Origin: Trichodesmium sp. jk18x7bins.61
Lineage (GTDB): Bacteria > Cyanobacteriota > Cyanobacteriia > Cyanobacteriales > Microcoleaceae
NCBI GenBank assembly: GCA_022822685.1
Contig: JAJEAQ010000689.1
Coordinates: 1 to 9,403, forward strand
DNA length: 9,403 nt
Reading direction: 5' to 3'
Part shown: positions 8,192 to 9,403 of the stretch, one piece after another
Position numbering within the stretch: position 1 is the first letter of the stretch
How the letters are laid out: the number at the start of each line of letters is the position of its first letter
Made by a program: the position numbers and the translations under genes
The notes under the pieces: generated by a model
What the model saw: only the letters and a program-made list of their open reading frames with translations
Database searches by the model: none
What the model was told of the DNA's origin: nothing

Positions 8192-8232
8192 ATGTCGGCG
8201 ACAGGCTCAAGCGTTGAGCCTGTCGCCGACAT
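8192..8232. repeat. perfect palindrome, 19-bp arms, 3-base loop
   Basis: ATGTCGGCGACAGGCTCAA (8192-8210), loop GCG, then its exact reverse complement (8214-8232). Two head-to-head copies of the local repeat unit make the strongest hairpin in the window. It lies 35 bp inside the cassette and supplies the stop (TGA 8215-8217) that ends the pseudogene frame. Confidence 0.95.
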
Positions 8233-8279
8233 GTTGAGCATGGAGCCTCCCTGAACATGTGGCGAGGTGGCTCTACATG
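8214..8279. repeat. 66-bp direct repeat, copy 1
   Basis: It matches 9082-9147 at 64 of 66 positions by eye. It begins with TTGAGCCTGTCGCCGAC and ends with GGCGAGGTGGCTC and four to five further bases. It includes an internal near-palindrome (GAGCCTCC against GGTGGCTC). Confidence 0.9.
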
Positions 8280-8325
8280 CGGGGACAAATTTAGAATCCC
8301 TATCTACTCCATTACAGAGCAGCAT

Positions 8326-8342
8326 GTCGCCGACAGGCTCAA
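8326..8342 (+). repeat. repeat unit GTCGCCGACAGGCTCAA
   Basis: Single copy of the family with C rather than G at the centre of the GTCGSCGAC core. The sequence after it starts a different non-repetitive stretch. Confidence 0.75.
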
Positions 8343-8542
8343 ACGCTTTTTCTCCCATCCTTTACCCTCCAGAGAGTTCCATCTTCGTTGCCTCCGACCT
8401 ACTCAAGGTTTTGCCCTTGAGACTCTTTCGGGTTTACCCTGTTGTATCGTCTGAAGTTTTTGAGGTGGTGAGGGTGGTTACTTATTCCGCGGTCGGGGTT
8501 TGTTTTCACATACAGATGAGAAATCAGCATCTGCATCACCCC
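8343..8542. other. unassigned 200-bp non-repetitive part of cassette
   Basis: Both strands give only short frames. On the minus strand the sequence is purine-rich with GGTAAACC and GGTCGGAGG motifs, resembling structured RNA or the end of an IS or group II intron, but no diagnostic motif (domain V, zinc ribbon, reverse-transcriptase box) was found. One hairpin CAGATG (8513-8518) / CATCTG (8528-8533) is present. The origin is unknown. Confidence 0.35.
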
Positions 8543-8706
8543 CTTACCTTTTTGGTTACAGCCTGTCAGGGATAATTTGGCTGTTCAGTAAATAACGCGG
8601 TTTAATCAGTAACTTAGACTTTGTTCACCCTTCCATCTCTTTTCCTCCTCGCTCCTAACCACCTAATCCCTGGTGGGTGAGCCTACTTTTCGGCCAAAAA
8701 GGTAAG
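8543..8706. repeat. 164-bp unit with perfect 13-bp inverted ends
   Basis: CTTACCTTTTTGG (8543-8555) is the exact reverse complement of CCAAAAAGGTAAG (8694-8706). A smaller stem ACAGCC (8558-8563) / GGCTGT (8579-8584) lies just inside. No coding frame and no clear target duplication are seen; it could be a small non-autonomous element. Confidence 0.5.
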
Positions 8707-8746
8707 TCCTTACCTTTTTGGTCGCCGACATGAACATGTCGGCGAC
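8694..8746. repeat. two back-to-back palindromes
   Basis: First: arms CCAAAAAGGTAAG (8694-8706) and CTTACCTTTTTGG (8709-8721) with 2 bases between. Second: GTCGCCGACATG (8721-8732) and CATGTCGGCGAC (8735-8746) with 2 bases between. They share the base at 8721 and the second continues into a full repeat unit (8738-8754). Confidence 0.9.
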
Positions 8747-8754
8747 AGGCTCAA
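8738..8754 (+). repeat. repeat unit GTCGGCGACAGGCTCAA
   Basis: Identical over 17 bases to 8194-8210 and to the reverse complements at 8214-8230 and 9082-9098. Confidence 0.9.
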
Positions 8755-8816
8755 CGGGACTTGCATTCGGACTATTTCATTACTTACTCTAGGAGTAGTC
8801 GGACTTAGTAAGTCTT

Positions 8817-8910
8817 TTCCGTGAAGGCTAGGGGTGAAAATCCCTAGGGAACTCGGTGTTCCGTTTCAGACGACCAGTAGGCGACAAGAGTCGGAGCTTT
8901 CCTTACGGAA
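8817..8910 (+). other. multi-hairpin segment, possible structured RNA
   Basis: An outer stem TTCCGTGAAGG (8817-8827) with CCTTACGGAA (8901-8910), one bulged base, encloses three separate hairpins: CTAGGG/CCCTAG (8828-8833, 8842-8847), GGAAC/GTTCC (8848-8852, 8858-8862) and CGAC/GTCG (8882-8885, 8890-8893). The first two abut each other and the outer stem, as in stacked RNA junctions. By complementarity the opposite strand is equally foldable. No known RNA family was recognised; group II intron domain V and tRNA were considered and do not fit. Transcription is not shown. Confidence 0.35.
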
Positions 8911-8925
8911 TGCGGAGCCTTCATG

Positions 8926-8940
8926 GAGCCTGTCGCCGAC
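8926..8940 (-). repeat. partial repeat unit at right border of cassette
   Basis: GAGCCTGTCGCCGAC, minus-oriented copy, ending 15 bp before trkA-like coding resumes at 8956. Confidence 0.8.
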
Positions 8941-9042
8941 ATGAACAGGTCGCGCGATTCCCTATACTTTACTGTTGGTATGATTACAGGAGCGGGGGGA
9001 AATGAAAAAATCGCAGAACAAGCACCTGGTAGTACTGACATA

Positions 9043-9081
9043 CTCACTCCGTGGCGCTGACGCGACAACGCGGGATTCTTC
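9043..9081. other. GC-rich junction sequence with CGCG hairpin
   Basis: Thirty-nine bases between the end of the trkA-like remnant and the next repeat. It holds CGCG-ACAA-CGCG (9061-9072), a small perfect hairpin. By position it could be the 3' end of the tnpB-bearing element whose coding strand is minus; this is an inference. Confidence 0.3.
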
Positions 9082-9147
9082 TTGAGCCTGTCGCCGACTT
9101 GTTGAGCATGGAGCCTCCCTGAACATGTGGCGAGGTGGCTCAACATG
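9082..9147. repeat. 66-bp direct repeat, copy 2
   Basis: Matches 8214-8279 with two differences (9099 and 9143 against 8231 and 8275). It lies between the trkA-like remnant and the tnpB fragment. Confidence 0.9.
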
Positions 9148-9161
9148 TGGCGAGGTGGCTC
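9122..9161. repeat. 20-bp tandem duplication
   Basis: AACATGTGGCGAGGTGGCTC at 9122-9141 is repeated exactly at 9142-9161, followed by AACATG of a third partial unit. The unit aligns with the GTCGGCGACAGGCTCAA family as a diverged member (CATGT-GGCGA then GGCTCAACATG). Confidence 0.95.
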
Positions 9162-9169
9162 AACATGCA

Positions 9170-9358
9170 TGGGTCAACTTTTATGAGGCGTTTACCCAAT
9201 TTCCATGCTACATACTCTAATATTTGTCTAAACTGACCAAAAGCTGCATCTTGCAAAGATTTATTCAATCCCGATTTCCCTGACTGACCATTAGGTAAAA
9301 ATTGACCATTTTTACCTAGTTTGGCTTGGCATCGTCGGATGAGATTAGATATTGCCTG
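9170..9358 (-). pseudogene. tnpB: IS200/IS605-type TnpB (OrfB) internal fragment
   Basis: Sixty-three codons on the minus strand read QAISNLIRRCQAKLGKNG, then FLPNGQSGKSGLNKSLQDAAFGQF and end in KLGKRLIKVDP. NLIRRCQ, SGLNKS-DAAFG and LIKVDP match the middle-to-late part of cyanobacterial TnpB proteins, the RuvC-like RNA-guided nucleases carried by IS605/IS1341 elements. The upstream RuvC-II Glu motif would be expected immediately before QAIS, but an in-frame TAA (9359-9361) and palindromic DNA replace it. After KVDP the expected PxxTSxxC zinc-ribbon and last RuvC Asp are missing, replaced by the tandem repeats. So it has no start, no catalytic core and no zinc ribbon, and is non-functional. 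The N-terminal part, if present, lies beyond 9403. Confidence 0.85.
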
Positions 9359-9363
9359 TTAGA

Positions 9364-9396
9364 GTCGACGCCCGATATTATTCGGGGCGCCTCGAC
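9364..9396. repeat. imperfect palindrome cutting the tnpB fragment
   Basis: GTCGACGCCCGA (9364-9375) pairs with a downstream GCGCC/TCGAC-containing arm (about 9382-9395) with a short bulge; the central stem is CGCCCGA against TCGGGGCG. It differs in sequence from the GTCGSCGAC-AGGCTCAA family at 8192-9161. It sits exactly where the tnpB reading frame is lost. Confidence 0.7.
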
Positions 9397-9403
9397 TTCA
9401 GAA

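Larger units (their letters stand above)
8158..8955. mobile_element. non-coding palindromic cassette inserted in the trkA-like gene
   Basis: This 798-bp block separates two parts of one ancestral reading frame. It has no supportable gene; open frames on it are made of repeat sequence. It contains several copies of a GTCGSCGAC-AGGCTCAA repeat, a 164-bp unit with 13-bp inverted ends, twin palindromes, and a multi-hairpin segment. Near its left end AGTCGGAGCTTTCTTA (8177-8192) nearly repeats AGTCGGAGCTTTCCTTA (8889-8905) near its right end, as terminal direct repeats or a duplicated piece. It is more GC-rich than its surroundings. Exact borders and any target duplication are uncertain by several bases. 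It may be a composite of successive insertions rather than one element. Confidence 0.65.
7360..9042 (+). pseudogene. TrkA-N/RCK-type ion transport protein, interrupted pseudogene
   Basis: The first part (7360-8157) reads as a cyanobacterial NAD-binding TrkA-N/RCK protein: Rossmann start RIIVCGLGRTGYKI with GLGRTG at 9-14, then LARILNPKIRI, NTSLGDRLDHTL, APVFALAALGNHAIGQ, a second RCK-like part with IYYIPV and GDRLIIASKP, and a hydrophobic membrane segment with ILNLALLVTVLVCTI. Such proteins gate potassium or other cation channels at the membrane. Three lesions are visible. TGA at 7558-7560 stops the frame after 66 codons, while the same frame continues family-like sequence (AGKDES). After ...NNSFVV at 8157 the reading enters repeat DNA. 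At 8956 family-like sequence resumes (DSLYFTVGMITGAGGNEK and on) for about 29 codons, ending near 9042. The rest of the gene is absent. The pore-like reading of the resumed part is an inference. No Shine-Dalgarno is seen. Confidence 0.85.

Noticed and set aside
8267..8575. Open frames across the cassette on both strands (8161-8358, 8257-8454, 8267-8575)
   Set aside because: They are composed largely of palindromic repeat sequence or overlap each other in several frames, and none has a ribosome binding site or family motifs.
8828..8847. Group II intron domain V (GGGGTGAAAATCCC resembles its apical loop)
   Set aside because: The lower helix with the AGC triad and the GAGC...GYTC closing stem is missing, and no reverse-transcriptase sequence is nearby.
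8192..9161. CRISPR array
   Set aside because: Repeats occur in both orientations with irregular spacing and are palindromic across the whole unit; no regular spacers and no cas genes.
8844..9170. 108-codon minus-strand open frame
   Set aside because: It runs antisense through the resumed transporter fragment and translates the tandem repeats, so it is a shadow frame. Its C-terminal part coincides with the multi-hairpin segment.

Overview
The window looks like chromosome from a filamentous, probably heterocyst-forming cyanobacterium (Nostocales). The sequence signs are a Calvin-cycle type GapB/Gap2 GAPDH, MurB, MurC and ThiL that read like nostocalean proteins, three GCGATCGC (HIP1) octamers, low overall GC, and a MITE with the AGGACTTACGCA-like ends common in this group. 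Long non-coding gaps, one clear pseudogene, a truncated transposase and dense repeats suggest an eroding, repeat-invaded genome such as that of a symbiont or bloom former. The species cannot be named from sequence alone.

Layout. 1-130: short non-coding flank. 131-2790 (minus): murC then murB, consecutive steps of cytoplasmic peptidoglycan precursor synthesis, in one transcriptional direction with a 71-bp gap. 2791-4157: 1.37 kb divergent intergenic region between murC and gap2, with a 90-bp MITE (3736-3825) bounded by a perfect 5-bp target duplication. 4158-5177 (plus): gap2, NADP-type GAPDH, GTG start behind a strong AGGAGG. 5178-5624: non-coding, with a start-less membrane-peptide reading frame that may be gene debris. 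5625-6650 (minus): thiL, thiamine-monophosphate kinase, convergent with gap2. 6651-7359: non-coding, with two inverted-repeat structures.

7360-9403 is the unusual part. A TrkA-N/RCK-type ion-transport gene (plus) carries an in-frame TGA, is cut at codon level near 8157 by a 798-bp non-coding cassette, resumes at 8956 for about 29 codons, and is then lost. The cassette and the following stretch hold related palindromic repeats (core GTCGSCGAC with flanking AGGCTCAA), including a perfect 19-bp-arm palindrome, a pair of back-to-back palindromes, a 164-bp unit with 13-bp inverted ends, a 66-bp direct repeat with 2 mismatches, a 20-bp tandem duplication and a 94-bp segment that folds on paper as an outer stem enclosing three hairpins. 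A tnpB (IS200/IS605 OrfB) fragment on the minus strand at 9170-9358 is cut on both sides by palindromic sequence, one cut lying where the catalytic RuvC-II Glu motif would be expected. The simplest reading is repeated, nested insertion of small palindromic elements into a dead gene and a dead IS element. Whether the cassette is a new non-autonomous element, a structured RNA or a relic of a known element cannot be settled without searches.
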